A DNA stretch of 64,000 nucleotides, from positions 37,848-101,847 of the forward strand of contig JAJQDP010000024.1 in the NCBI GenBank assembly GCA_021202155.1, read 5' to 3'. The notes below the pieces were generated by a model. It saw nothing but the letters and a program-made list of their open reading frames with translations, was not told where the DNA came from and did not search any database. Both the position numbers and the translations under genes were made by a program. This document shows, one piece after another, positions 17,550 to 26,765 of this stretch. The stretch comes from Oscillospiraceae bacterium (GTDB taxonomy: Bacteria; Bacillota; Clostridia; Oscillospirales; Ruminococcaceae). Position 1 is the stretch's first letter; each line of letters opens with the position of its first letter.

Positions 17550-20054
17550 ATGCAGGAAAATAATTTTGGCGGGCTGACATCTCAAGAGGCTGAGAGGAGA
17601 CTCAAGGAATACGGCTACAACCGCCTTAAATCGAAAAACAGGAAGAATCCGGTCGGGATATTCTTCTCGCAGTTCAAGGACATCATGGTTATGGTGTTAC
17701 TTGGCGCGACGGTTATATCGGTTTTCATGGGCGAAATCTACGATGCGGTCACTATCATACTGATCGTTCTCATGAATGCGGTACTCGGCTTCATTCAGGA
17801 ATACAGAACAGAGCGGACGATGGAGGCTCTTGAAAAGCTGACAGCACCGACTGCAAGGGTGATTCGCGATGGTAAGGAAAAAGTCATCGACGCTTCTCTT
17901 ATTGTCCCCGATGACGTGATTCTGATTGAAGCGGGAGACCAGATTCCCTGCGACGGAAGGATACTCCGCTCAAATGGGCTTTGGTGCAATGAGTCGATTC
18001 TAACCGGCGAGTCGGAAGCAGTCAGAAAAGGCAGTCATGACAACATGGTTTACATGGGAAGCTCGGTTACCAAGGGAAACGCAGTCATGGTATGCGAAAG
18101 CACCGGAATGAACACCAAGATGGGACAGGTTTCGTCACTCATTGACGAAGCAGGTAATTCCGAAACACCGCTTCAGAGGAAGTTAGGGACTCTCGGAAGA
18201 GTTCTCTGCCTGATATGCGCAGCAGTCTGTGCCCTGGTAGTGGTGGCAGGAATAATCCGGGGAGAGCCGATTTTTGACATGCTGATGACTGGAATCACTA
18301 TTGCAATCGCCGCTATTCCCGAAGGTCTTCCGGCGGCTGTAACGATAGCTTTGGCTCTTGCGGTAAGGCGGATGATGAAGAGAAACGCACTCGTAAGAAA
18401 GCTCCATTCGGTCGAGACTTTAAGCTGTGCGGACGTCGTCTGCACCGACAAGACAGGAACTCTCACAGAAAACAAAATGAGCGTCACAAAGATAAGAACA
18501 TCTGACAAGGAGTTTGCCATTACAGGCAATATCAGTGCAGATAAGTGCTTGCAGGAGCTTATGAACTGTGCTGTCCTCTGCAACAACGCTATTCTCAGCG
18601 AAAATGACGGAATCGGAGACCCAACCGAAGTGGCACTTCTCGTTGCCGCAAAGAAGTGCGGAATTAGCCCTGAAAGTATCAGAAGCGGCTGTACAAGGCT
18701 ATCTGAGATACCGTTTGACAGCGAGTCAAAGAGAATGAGCGTGACTGTTTCGGGACACCCTGGCACGAAAACCTATACCAAGGGTGCGCCGGATGTGATT
18801 CTCAAAACCTGCCGGATGATTTATACTGAATCGGGTATCTTACCGCTTACCGGTGAGAAAAAGCGCGAGCTTTATGAGGAGATTGATAGCTACGCCGCCG
18901 GCGCGCTGCGTGTCATGGCGTTTGCCTTTACAGATGAGAAAACCGGCTATGATGTGTTCTTAGGTCTTACAGGAATGCTTGACGCTCCGAGAGCGGAGGC
19001 TAAGGACTCTGTTAAAGCACTCAGAAAAGCCGGAATCAGAACTGTGATGATAACGGGTGACCACAAGCTCACCGCTGAGGCTGTTGCAAAAGAAGTGGGA
19101 ATTCTCAGGCGCGGGGATATGGTCATATCAAAAGACGAGCTTGATAAAATGTCCGGCAAGGAGCTCGACAAAATTATCTCAAAAGCCGCCGTTTTCGCAC
19201 GAGTTGACCCCGGAGATAAACTGAGAATCGTGCAATCCCTCAAGCGGAAGGGCAAAACAGTCGCGATGACAGGCGACGGGGTGAACGACGCTCCTGCCGT
19301 CAAGGAAGCGGACATCGGAATCGCTATCGGCAAGAACGGCTCGGAGGCTTGCAAGCAGGCGGCAGATATGATTCTCTTAGACGACAACCTCTCGACCATA
19401 TGTGAAGCTGTCAGACAGGGCAGAACGGTTTATATGAACATCCGGAAGTTTGTGAGATACCTCATCTCCTGCAACATCGGCGAGGTTATGGTGATGTTTC
19501 TCTCTATTCTTCTTGGCTTGCCGGTTGTGCTTCTTCCCACACAGATTCTTCTTGTGAACCTGGTCACCGACGGTCTTCCGGCGATGGCACTGAGCCTTGA
19601 GAAGAGCGAAAAGGAGATTCTTCGGATGAAGCCAACGGAATTTTCCGGGAGCTTTTTCAGCGGAGGACTTCTTGGAAGGATTACTATCCGTGGAATTCTC
19701 ATAGGGCTCTGCACACTCGGTTGCTTTGCGTATTCGCTATATCTCGGCTGTGCCCTGGAAACGGCAAGAACCTGTGCCTTGGTGACGCTTATTGCGAGCC
19801 AACTTATCCACGTTTTTGAGTGCAGAAGCGAGCATAAATCTGTGTTCCGGATGAATCCGTTTGAGAATATGGCTCTTGTATCGGCGGTTCTTGTTTCGGC
19901 TGGTGTGACTGCGCTGTGCATCTATGTGCCGTTCCTGTCGGTCGCAATGGAGACGACGCCGCTCGGTCTTCCGGAGATGGCTTGGTCGCTGATATTTGCG
20001 GCAGGTGTGCCGGTAGCTTCGGGACTTTTAGGGCTGATTACAAACCGCGAATAA
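17550..20054 (+). CDS. Calcium-type P-type cation ATPase
   Basis: A P2-type ATPase of 834 aa. It has TGES at 152-155, PEGLP in membrane helix 4 (from residue 257), the phosphorylation motif DKTGT with D300, and TGDGVNDAPA at 574-583. PEGLP and the overall length point to a Ca2+-exporting SERCA/PMCA-like pump, but Mn2+ or Na+/K+ transport cannot be excluded. I start at the ATG at 17550, with GAAGGGAG 7 nt upstream; a TTG at 17496 would place the ribosome site inside the protein. The ribosome site lies in a hairpin. Confidence 0.92.
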   Translation: MQENNFGGLTSQEAERRLKEYGYNRLKSKNRKNPVGIFFSQFKDIMVMVLLGATVISVFMGEIYDAVTIILIVLMNAVLGFIQEYRTERTMEALEKLTAPTARVIRDGKEKVIDASLIVPDDVILIEAGDQIPCDGRILRSNGLWCNESILTGESEAVRKGSHDNMVYMGSSVTKGNAVMVCESTGMNTKMGQVSSLIDEAGNSETPLQRKLGTLGRVLCLICAAVCALVVVAGIIRGEPIFDMLMTGITIAIAAIPEGLPAAVTIALALAVRRMMKRNALVRKLHSVETLSCADVVCTDKTGTLTENKMSVTKIRTSDKEFAITGNISADKCLQELMNCAVLCNNAILSENDGIGDPTEVALLVAAKKCGISPESIRSGCTRLSEIPFDSESKRMSVTVSGHPGTKTYTKGAPDVILKTCRMIYTESGILPLTGEKKRELYEEIDSYAAGALRVMAFAFTDEKTGYDVFLGLTGMLDAPRAEAKDSVKALRKAGIRTVMITGDHKLTAEAVAKEVGILRRGDMVISKDELDKMSGKELDKIISKAAVFARVDPGDKLRIVQSLKRKGKTVAMTGDGVNDAPAVKEADIGIAIGKNGSEACKQAADMILLDDNLSTICEAVRQGRTVYMNIRKFVRYLISCNIGEVMVMFLSILLGLPVVLLPTQILLVNLVTDGLPAMALSLEKSEKEILRMKPTEFSGSFFSGGLLGRITIRGILIGLCTLGCFAYSLYLGCALETARTCALVTLIASQLIHVFECRSEHKSVFRMNPFENMALVSAVLVSAGVTALCIYVPFLSVAMETTPLGLPEMAWSLIFAAGVPVASGLLGLITNRE

Positions 20055-20056
20055 AT

Positions 20057-20086
20057 AACCGCTTCCCTTCTCTAAGGGAGGCGGTT
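20057..20086. terminator. Terminator between convergent genes
   Basis: AACCGC-T-TCCCTT and AAGGGA-G-GCGGTT form a 13-bp stem around CTCT. T-rich tracts (TTTCATATTTAT right, TTATTTATT left) follow on both strands, so it may serve the ATPase gene and the convergent oxidoreductase gene. Confidence 0.7.
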
Positions 20087-20103
20087 TCATATTTATGTAG
20101 CCA

Positions 20104-20131
20104 CTATCTACTAACTACTAACCACTAATCA
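20104..20131. repeat. Four-unit heptamer repeat
   Basis: Four consecutive 7-mers read CTATCTA, CTAACTA, CTAACCA and CTAATCA. The last one includes the stop codon of the leftward oxidoreductase gene (20131-20129). Confidence 0.6.
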
Positions 20132-21715
20132 CGGCGCAAAGCACTTCATCACTTCAAGTGCCGCCCTTATTCCATCGACTGCGGCGGACATTATTCCTCC
20201 GGCATAGCCGGGACCTTCGCCGCATGGGATGAGATTTTCAGTGCCCATGGCTCGCATATTTTCGTCTCTTGGGATTCTGACCGGTGAGGAAGTTCTCGTT
20301 TCGGGAGCGGTGAGAACAGCTCCCATATTCCCGAAACAGTCCATCTGGGTTGCGAACTTAGCAAGCCCTTCCTTCATCATGTCAGTCACGAACTGTGGGA
20401 AAAGATTATTCAGGTCTCTTTCGGCTACACCCGGTTTATAACTCGGAATCACCGTGCGACTCGTTGGCTTCCCAAGGAAATCTCCGACTGTCATCGAGGG
20501 CGCACGGCTGTCACCGCTTAGTAAATACGCCTTCTTCTCAATGTCTGAAGCGAATCTGACGCCATCAAGTGCATTATGACCGAAATCATCAGGAGTCACG
20601 GAGACCACAACCGCCGAGTTGGCATTTTCGCTGTCGCGTCTGTACATGCTCATACCGTTCGTGACTATAGTCCCCTTCTTACTTGCAGAGGCAACCACAA
20701 GTCCTCCAGGGCACATACAGAAGGTGTAGCAGGCTCTGCCGTCGCGTCTTCTGTGTGAAAGCTGGTACTCGCCCTTCGGGAGGAGAGGGCTTCCGGCAAA
20801 GTCGCCATACAAGCTCTTGTCAACGCTATCCTGGGTGTGCTCGATCCTTGCTCCTACTGAAAATGGCTTTGGCTCAAGCCTGATGCCGCTGTCAAGTAGC
20901 ATCTCGAACGTATCATGTGCCGAATGACCTATCGCCAGAATCAGTGTGCTTGTTTCTATGTCGCCGGATGGCGTAGACACTTTTACAATCCGTTCGCCAT
21001 CGAATGTGATGCCAGTCAGCTCCGAGTGAAATCTGACTTCACCGCCGTTTTCGATAATCCGCTCACGGATGTTTTTTACTATTCCACAAAGATTATCGGT
21101 GCCTAAATGTGGCTTTGCAATTCTTAGTATGCTTTCCGGTGCGCCGAACTCGACGAACTTCTCAAGGACATAGCGGCATAGCGGGTCGTTGATTCGGGTT
21201 GTCAGCTTGCCATCAGAGAAGGTTCCGGCTCCGCCCTCGCCGAATTGGATGTTTGTTGACTCGTCAAGCTCTCCACCCGACCAGTATCCGGAAATCTTCT
21301 CCACCCGCTCGTCTACCGAGCCGCCGCGCTCTAAAACTATCGGCTTATAGCCATACTCCGAGAGAATCAGTGCCGCGAACATGCCGGCAGGTCCGAAACC
21401 CGCGATTACCACTCGCCCGTCAGATTTCTTGCCTGAAATCACTGGATTAAGCGTGAGCTCCTCGAAATACTTTACATTCTGCCTTTTTGAGAGGTCTCGC
21501 TCAAGATTTTCAGAGTCGAGCGATAGAAGTATTGAGCTGACAAGGCGGATGCCTTCACGGGTTCTCTCCCGCTTCCTTGCGTCAAGCGAGGTCTTGTATA
21601 CCGATGCTGAGAGGACATGCCGCCTGCCAACTCCGATTTCACGAAGTGCAGATGAAACAATTTCAGCCTCGCTCACATCAAGCGGAGTTTTTACGTTCAT
21701 TACTATAATCGGCAT
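20129..21715 (-). CDS. FAD-dependent oxidoreductase (COG2509-type)
   Basis: A flavoprotein of 528 aa. The N-terminal 90 residues are a small alpha/beta domain. An FAD-binding Rossmann motif VIAGFGPAGMFAAL follows, then NIQFGEGGAGTFSDGKL, LILAIGHSAHDTFEML, and a C-terminal GEGPGYAGGIMSAAVDGI that closes the FAD site. The family is widespread in anaerobes and its reaction is not known. I start at the ATG at 21715, with GAGAGGGA upstream, not at 21739. A terminator hairpin separates it from cdaR, yet no clear own promoter was seen. Confidence 0.88.
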   Translation of the reverse strand: MPIIVMNVKTPLDVSEAEIVSSALREIGVGRRHVLSASVYKTSLDARKRERTREGIRLVSSILLSLDSENLERDLSKRQNVKYFEELTLNPVISGKKSDGRVVIAGFGPAGMFAALILSEYGYKPIVLERGGSVDERVEKISGYWSGGELDESTNIQFGEGGAGTFSDGKLTTRINDPLCRYVLEKFVEFGAPESILRIAKPHLGTDNLCGIVKNIRERIIENGGEVRFHSELTGITFDGERIVKVSTPSGDIETSTLILAIGHSAHDTFEMLLDSGIRLEPKPFSVGARIEHTQDSVDKSLYGDFAGSPLLPKGEYQLSHRRRDGRACYTFCMCPGGLVVASASKKGTIVTNGMSMYRRDSENANSAVVVSVTPDDFGHNALDGVRFASDIEKKAYLLSGDSRAPSMTVGDFLGKPTSRTVIPSYKPGVAERDLNNLFPQFVTDMMKEGLAKFATQMDCFGNMGAVLTAPETRTSSPVRIPRDENMRAMGTENLIPCGEGPGYAGGIMSAAVDGIRAALEVMKCFAP

Positions 21716-21737
21716 TATGCTTCCCTCTCCCAGGCTC

Positions 21738-21770
21738 AAAAAATCGGGGCAAAATCAGCTTTCGCCCCGA
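21738..21770 (-). terminator. Terminator downstream of cdaR
   Basis: On the minus strand, TCGGGGC and GCCCCGA form the stem (plus-strand arms 21744-21750 and 21764-21770), followed by six T residues (21743-21738). It lies between the cdaR stop and the oxidoreductase start. Confidence 0.8.
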
Positions 21771-21791
21771 CAAATTGGTTTTTGGTTTTTA

Positions 21792-23135
21792 TTATTCTGT
21801 TTCTTCGATCTCAGCTTCTGCTTCATCAACTGTCTCGACGCTTTCGATACTTACGTATACGCGATACTTTCCGTAGCACCAGACGTTGTCATAGCCGGGA
21901 ACATAGATTGTGAGATCCATAATGGTGTAGCTGACGCTTGTATTTGCGTAGTCGAGCATATCAATCTCCGCGATGACATCGGATGAACTGATCTGCTCCA
22001 AGACATCCTCGGGACCGACAAGGATTACGTTCTGAATCTGAGCTGTCTCGACAGTGACCGTCTTGTCGTCGGGGCTGTTTACTATATAAATCTGCGAATT
22101 GCTCAGCGTTACGGCCTTTTCGGCGTAGCCGTCAAGCTCAAAGGTTATCGTGGCAGTCTCTACGCCAGATATATTCTCATAATTCGCGTTCTTGTCAATC
22201 GAAACAGTAACCACACTTCCGACCGTTATATCGCTGACTGAAATATAGTCAAGATTTATCGGATCAAGATTATTTAAATTTGTGGTCTGTGACCTTACCA
22301 GTATGCTTGAAGGGCTTATGCTGTAGGCTATCGATGACAGGTCAAAGGAGCCAACTGTCGACGTGAGCGTAACGCTCAGGTCAAGGTCTCTGAACATGTA
22401 TACCGGAACGGTGACCTCAAAGCTTTCGTTATCTGCGGTCACGTCTTCGTTTTCAAACGCTTCGTTTCCACTGTAAAAGACTACCGAATTGAGATTCGAC
22501 GTCATCGTGGACTGAATAATTGCGGCATTGTCAACCTTGACCGCAACAGAAGTAATCTGGTCGATATAGTCCTGAGGTCCATAGAGCTCGATTGTGGACG
22601 GGGAAATTGTTATCTCATCCTCGTCAATGATATAGCCCTCGGCGGCAGTCAGGTTTGAAACGTCCGCTACAAGAGTTCCATCCTCAACAGAGAAGGTCTT
22701 TGTTACCATGTAGTCGAAATCGACCTTGACAGTTGACGGCTCAATCTGGTCGACCTCTATCGTGTCGCCGTTCACACTTGTCACAACGAGCGAAAGGTCA
22801 TACGAACCGGTTGCTCTTACGGCGTCAACGTTAACGCTCACATGAATGTCATCGGCAGTGTAGTCACCGATGAGGTATCTCTCACCGGAAATTACAACAT
22901 TGACCGTGTCAACCGATGTCTTCATAACCGAAATTCCGGCAACATCTGCATAGGAGCCGTCAAGCGAGAAGTCAATCGGGACGTCCTTAAGCGTGACGGT
23001 CGTTTCGGGAAAGACCGTAAGCGACATGATTATCCAGATAACGAACGCCAGAGCCACAGAAAAGAGCATCAGATAGAAGTTGCCGCTTTTGAAGAACTTA
23101 GTCTTCTGTGTTTTCTCGGTTGTTTTCTCCGCCAT
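21792..23135 (-). CDS. cdaR: CdaA regulatory protein CdaR (YbbR-domain protein)
   Basis: About 447 aa: one N-terminal membrane helix (FYLMLFSVALAFVIWIIMSL, residues 22-41), then several extracellular YbbR repeats of about 85 residues and an acidic tail. CdaR binds and modulates the membrane diadenylate cyclase CdaA (known in Bacillus and Listeria). I start at the ATG at 23135, with AAGGAGAAG upstream, which places the first 38 nt inside cdaA. An in-frame ATG at 23183 has no site. The overlap suggests tight co-expression. Confidence 0.92.
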   Translation of the reverse strand: MAEKTTEKTQKTKFFKSGNFYLMLFSVALAFVIWIIMSLTVFPETTVTLKDVPIDFSLDGSYADVAGISVMKTSVDTVNVVISGERYLIGDYTADDIHVSVNVDAVRATGSYDLSLVVTSVNGDTIEVDQIEPSTVKVDFDYMVTKTFSVEDGTLVADVSNLTAAEGYIIDEDEITISPSTIELYGPQDYIDQITSVAVKVDNAAIIQSTMTSNLNSVVFYSGNEAFENEDVTADNESFEVTVPVYMFRDLDLSVTLTSTVGSFDLSSIAYSISPSSILVRSQTTNLNNLDPINLDYISVSDITVGSVVTVSIDKNANYENISGVETATITFELDGYAEKAVTLSNSQIYIVNSPDDKTVTVETAQIQNVILVGPEDVLEQISSSDVIAEIDMLDYANTSVSYTIMDLTIYVPGYDNVWCYGKYRVYVSIESVETVDEAEAEIEETE

Positions 23136-24018
23136 CAGTCTTCTCCTTTCTTGTGAACAGCTTGCCAAGTAACTTCTTGTCACCAGTATTCTTTTCCGCC
23201 ATAATCTGGGACTTGAGATACTTTATGATTCTTTCCTTGGTGTAGCCTCTTGTGAGCTCGCCGTTTTCGGCTATAGAAATTGTTCCGGTCTCTTCGGATA
23301 CGACAATGATTATCGCGTCGGAGTTTTCGCTCATGCCGATTGCCGCTCTGTGACGGGAACCGAGCTGCTTGTTGATTCTCTCCTCCTTCTGGGGAGTCGG
23401 GAGGAAACAGCCTGCCGCTATGATTCTTGCATTTCTAATGATTACCGCGCCGTCGTGAAGAGGGGTTTTCGGGAAGAAGATACTGCCGAGAGTTGCGACG
23501 CTCGGAATACAGTCCATGACTGTTCCGTTGTCAATCTGCTCGCCAAGGCGGGTGGTTCTCTCAATTACTATTAGCGCACCGGTTCTTGTTTCGGAAAGCT
23601 GGCTTACAGCCTCACCGATAACCTCGATGGTGTCGTCCCAGTTCTTGGCTTCGTCATCGGCTTTATAGCCTCCGCCACCAAAGATTCCGAGACTTTTGAC
23701 GTTTGCCTGACCCATTTTCTCAAGGATTCGCCTCAGCTCCGGCTGGAAGACGATGATTACCGCCAAAATGCCTATCTGGAAGAAGTTCTCCAAGAGATAG
23801 GACATGACCTTCAACTGCCACCAGGATGCAATCAGATACACACCAAGTATTATCAAAATACCGGTCAGGAGCTGTTGAGCTCTCGTTTCGCGGATTATTT
23901 TGATAAGCCTATAGAGGATATATGCTAATATGATTATATCGATAAAGTCCCTGATAGATATTGAACTGACAATACTTATGAACTTTACCCAAACATCGCT
24001 GATAAACTCCAAGTCCAT
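23098..24018 (-). CDS. cdaA: Diadenylate cyclase CdaA
   Basis: This enzyme makes the essential second messenger c-di-AMP from two ATP. The 306-aa protein has three N-terminal membrane helices (to about residue 95) and a DAC domain with the catalytic PLHDGAVII (DGA motif) and SRHRAAIG (RHR motif). The charged C-terminal tail (KEKTDGGENNRENTED) is where cdaR translation begins. c-di-AMP controls osmolyte and K+ transport and wall homeostasis (family knowledge). AAAGGGAA lies immediately before the ATG. Confidence 0.97.
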   Translation of the reverse strand: MDLEFISDVWVKFISIVSSISIRDFIDIIILAYILYRLIKIIRETRAQQLLTGILIILGVYLIASWWQLKVMSYLLENFFQIGILAVIIVFQPELRRILEKMGQANVKSLGIFGGGGYKADDEAKNWDDTIEVIGEAVSQLSETRTGALIVIERTTRLGEQIDNGTVMDCIPSVATLGSIFFPKTPLHDGAVIIRNARIIAAGCFLPTPQKEERINKQLGSRHRAAIGMSENSDAIIIVVSEETGTISIAENGELTRGYTKERIIKYLKSQIMAEKNTGDKKLLGKLFTRKEKTDGGENNRENTED

Positions 24019-24056
24019 TTCCCTTTCCGCCTGACATCGGCATTGATACTTCTTCC

Positions 24057-24085
24057 ATTTTACCAGCTATCGCGGGAAATTTCAA
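24057..24085 (-). promoter_or_regulatory. Promoter of cdaA-cdaR
   Basis: On the minus strand, TTGAAA (24085-24080) and TAAAAT (24062-24057) are 17 bp apart and face cdaA, about 35 nt before its start. Confidence 0.65.
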
Positions 24086-24088
24086 TAG

Positions 24089-25225
24089 TCAAAGTCCATC
24101 TTTTGCGATTTTTTTTACTTCGCCAATGAGTCTCCTGACGTCTGCCTCGGAATTGAAGACAGACGGCGAAAATCTGACCGTTCCCTCCGGCAGAGTCCCG
24201 AGTGTCTTGTGAGCAAGCGGAGCGCAGTGAAGTCCTCCCCGGAGTGCAAAGCCTCTTTCGGAAAGTGCCCCCGAAACCGCAGAGGACGGGATTCCATCGA
24301 TATTGAAAGACACTATCGGGACAAAGTTCTCACCGTTCCGATATACTATTACGTTGTTGGTGCTCCAAAGCCCGTCAATAAATATCTCGCAAAGTGATTG
24401 TTCGTGGCTGTAGATGTCCTCCATGCCGTAGGCGTTGACATAGTCGATTCCGGCTTTCAGCGAAGCGATTCCCACCGTGTTGAGAGTCCCACTCTCCAAT
24501 CTTTCAGGCATAAATCCGGTCTGCTCAAGCTCCAAAGATGTTGCACCTGTTCCACCCTCGATTATAGTCTCGGGGACGTATTTGCCATCAGAGATGAGAA
24601 GCCCTGTTCCTGTCACGCCATATAGCCCCTTATGACCGGCTGTACAGATGAAGTTCATCCCGTCTTCAAGGCTTATGGGAATTATTCCGCAAGCCTGCGC
24701 GCCGTCGACTATGAAGCAAACGCCCATGCTCCGGCACATCTCAGCAATCTCGCGAACCGGCATTATCCTGCCGGTCACATTGCTGGCGGCTGTGCAGACG
24801 ACACAGCGGGTGTCAGGCGTAATCAGCTTGCGAAAGCTGTCAAGGGTTTCCTCGTCGGTCTTCCCTACCACCGCAACATCGACTGTTGCTCCTGCTTTTG
24901 AGAGGGCATACGCTGGTCTGGCGACAGAATTATGCTCCATCGAGGATATTATAAGTCTGTCGCCTGGTCTTACTATACCTTTGATGGCAAGATTCAGAGA
25001 ATGGGTGCAGTTTCCGGTGAAGACTGTGTTTTCCGGACTTGATTTGAACATCTTAGCGGCTGTGCATCTGGCATCATAGACCATCGCCGCGGCGTTATAT
25101 GAATAAGCGTGACCCGACCTACCCGGGTTTCCGCCGTACTTTACGGGTGCTTCCGCAGTGGCTCTTAGCACCGACGGAGGCTTCGGGTAGGTCGTGGCTG
25201 CATTGTCAAAATAAGCTGTTTTCAC
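24089..25225 (-). CDS. Class V aminotransferase / cysteine desulfurase-like protein
   Basis: A PLP enzyme of 378 aa. It has YFDNAATTYPKP at the start, VDGAQACGI, the PLP lysine in TAGHKGLYG, and RGGLHCAPLAHKTLG with a candidate catalytic cysteine near the C-terminus. It belongs to the desulfurase-like group often found beside DUF3343/Se-S carrier proteins, so it may mobilise S or Se rather than build Fe-S clusters, for which sufS is present at 51.8 kb (inference). The start is a GTG with AAAGGA 9 nt upstream. It follows the DUF3343 gene by 30 nt. Confidence 0.88.
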   Translation of the reverse strand: MKTAYFDNAATTYPKPPSVLRATAEAPVKYGGNPGRSGHAYSYNAAAMVYDARCTAAKMFKSSPENTVFTGNCTHSLNLAIKGIVRPGDRLIISSMEHNSVARPAYALSKAGATVDVAVVGKTDEETLDSFRKLITPDTRCVVCTAASNVTGRIMPVREIAEMCRSMGVCFIVDGAQACGIIPISLEDGMNFICTAGHKGLYGVTGTGLLISDGKYVPETIIEGGTGATSLELEQTGFMPERLESGTLNTVGIASLKAGIDYVNAYGMEDIYSHEQSLCEIFIDGLWSTNNVIVYRNGENFVPIVSFNIDGIPSSAVSGALSERGFALRGGLHCAPLAHKTLGTLPEGTVRFSPSVFNSEADVRRLIGEVKKIAKDGL

Positions 25226-25255
25226 ATTGACAGATCCTTTCGTAAAGACCGTATT

Positions 25256-25477
25256 TTACATTTCAACCGTCCCGCGATCCTTAACCGCAATTCCGCTTTT
25301 CTCAAGAATTCCCACAACATAGTCGGGGTTATCCCTTATCCTCACCGAGTAGCCGCAACCGGAGGAAAGATTCTTCGGAGTTTTTGTCACTTCACAGAAT
25401 ATTCCCATACCGTTGAGGAGCTTTTTCGCCTTCATCGCGTAGGTTATCGAGGAAACGGCTAAGAGAGTGTATTTCAT
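25256..25477 (-). CDS. DUF3343 putative Se/S carrier-like protein
   Basis: A small protein (73 aa) that starts MKYTLLAVSS and carries SSGCGYSVRI, the conserved cysteine-containing segment of DUF3343 proteins. The family is proposed to carry sulfur or selenium near YedF/SelD-type genes; direct evidence is lacking. I start at the ATG at 25477; an earlier in-frame start at 25549 would add unrelated residues and cross a leader hairpin. GAGGTG lies 13 nt upstream, a loose ribosome site. It pairs with the aminotransferase gene downstream. Confidence 0.75.
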   Translation of the reverse strand: MKYTLLAVSSITYAMKAKKLLNGMGIFCEVTKTPKNLSSGCGYSVRIRDNPDYVVGILEKSGIAVKDRGTVEM

Positions 25478-25504
25478 CTCAAAGTGCACCTCGCACTTGT
25501 TACT

Positions 25505-25524
25505 GCCTCTTGAATACAAGAGGC
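25505..25524 (-). promoter_or_regulatory. Inverted repeat in the leader of the DUF3343 gene
   Basis: GCCTCTTG and CAAGAGGC form a perfect 8-bp inverted repeat around 4 nt, about 28 nt upstream of the start at 25477. A TATACT-like -10 lies just upstream on the minus strand. It could be an operator or an mRNA hairpin. Confidence 0.45.
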
Positions 25525-25563
25525 TAACATAGTATATGTGGAAATACATCGCATTGCCACAAT

Positions 25564-25587
25564 AAAAAAGCCCTGCCTGAGCAGAGC
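25564..25587 (-). terminator. Terminator downstream of ispDF
   Basis: On the minus strand, GCTCTGC and GCAGGGC pair around TCAG (plus arms 25570-25576 and 25581-25587), followed by six T residues (25569-25564). It separates ispDF from the DUF3343 gene. Confidence 0.85.
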
Positions 25588-25604
25588 CATTCAGTATGAT
25601 TCTA

Positions 25605-26765
25605 TCAGCCTTTTATAAGCGAGACAGCATGTGCGGCTATTCCTTCGCCCGTTCCGGTGAAGCCCAAGCCTTCTTCGGTTGTAGCCTTCACAGAAACACA
25701 GCCTATGTCAATTCCCATAGCATTGGCAAGTGTTTCCCGCATACTGAGAATATAGGGCGAAAGCTTCGGCTTCTGGGCGATTACGGTTATGTCTGTGTTT
25801 ACTATCTCAAAGCCGTTACTTCTCAGAACACGGCAGACTTCTTTCAAGAGCTCTATGCTGTCTGCGCCCTTGTAGCGGTCGTCTGTGTCGGGGAAAAGCT
25901 TTCCTATGTCGCCGAGAGCCGCCGCTCCCAAAAGTGAATCCATGAGAGCGTGAGTAGTAACGTCGGCATCAGAGTGCCCCAAAAGTCCAAGTTCATACGG
26001 GATTTCGACTCCGCCCAAAATCAGCTTTCTTCCGGAAACAAGCTTATGAACGTCATAGCCGTGACCGATTCTTGTTGAACTTCCAATAAGTCCTTCTGCC
26101 ATCTTCAAATCCTCCGAAACGGTTATTTTTATGTTATTCCTTGAGCCCATAGTCAGGTGAGGCGCGATACCTACTGAATCAAGGAGCTGTGCGTCGTCGG
26201 TGTAGTCGCCGGTCGCGTTCTCAAGAGCGTAGAGATATAGCCTGCGTGAAAAGCTCTGGGGAGTTTTGATGAGATAGTACTTTGAACGGTCGGGCGAATA
26301 GGAGCTTTCACCGTCAGAATATCTTATTGTCTCGGTCATGGGAGCGGAGACAATTGAACTTCCGAACCTGAATGCATCGTCAAGAGAAGCCCTGATCTCC
26401 TCGTGAGATATAAGCGGTCTTGCGCCGTCGTGAATCATGATTATTTCTTCCGTTGCGGCTCTGACTGCATTTGCGACAGACTGCTGGCGGGTTTCACCGG
26501 AATTTACGAACAGAATCGGTTTTTCTATCCCGGAAAGCGCGGATTTATAGGTTTCAAAAAGCTCCTCGGGAGCGGAGATTATTATTCTCTTGATTTCGTC
26601 GAATTCTGAGAACGGCTCACAAGCGCGGTATATGCACGGCTTCCCGGAAATCAGGGACAAGAGCTTATTTTCGCCGCCCATTCGTCTGCTTCTGCCGCCA
26701 CATGCCAAGATAAGCTCGACCGAGCGGGAGGTCGGCATCAGTTCAGATATATTCTTACTCATCAT
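25605..26765 (-). CDS. ispDF: Bifunctional IspD/IspF isoprenoid enzyme
   Basis: A fusion of 386 aa. Residues 1-225 are a CDP-ME synthase (IspD), with the nucleotide-binding [16 protein letters not shown] and HDGARPLIS. Residues 230-386 are MECDP synthase (IspF), with [10 protein letters not shown] and the zinc-binding [20 protein letters not shown]. Both act in the MEP pathway to isopentenyl diphosphate. The start overlaps the yifB stop (ATGATGA), so the two are coupled. The IspD half is the more divergent. Confidence 0.94.
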   Translation of the reverse strand: MMSKNISELMPTSRSVELILACGGRSRRMGGENKLLSLISGKPCIYRACEPFSEFDEIKRIIISAPEELFETYKSALSGIEKPILFVNSGETRQQSVANAVRAATEEIIMIHDGARPLISHEEIRASLDDAFRFGSSIVSAPMTETIRYSDGESSYSPDRSKYYLIKTPQSFSRRLYLYALENATGDYTDDAQLLDSVGIAPHLTMGSRNNIKITVSEDLKMAEGLIGSSTRIGHGYDVHKLVSGRKLILGGVEIPYELGLLGHSDADVTTHALMDSLLGAAALGDIGKLFPDTDDRYKGADSIELLKEVCRVLRSNGFEIVNTDITVIAQKPKLSPYILSMRETLANAMGIDIGCVSVKATTEEGLGFTGTGEGIAAHAVSLIKG

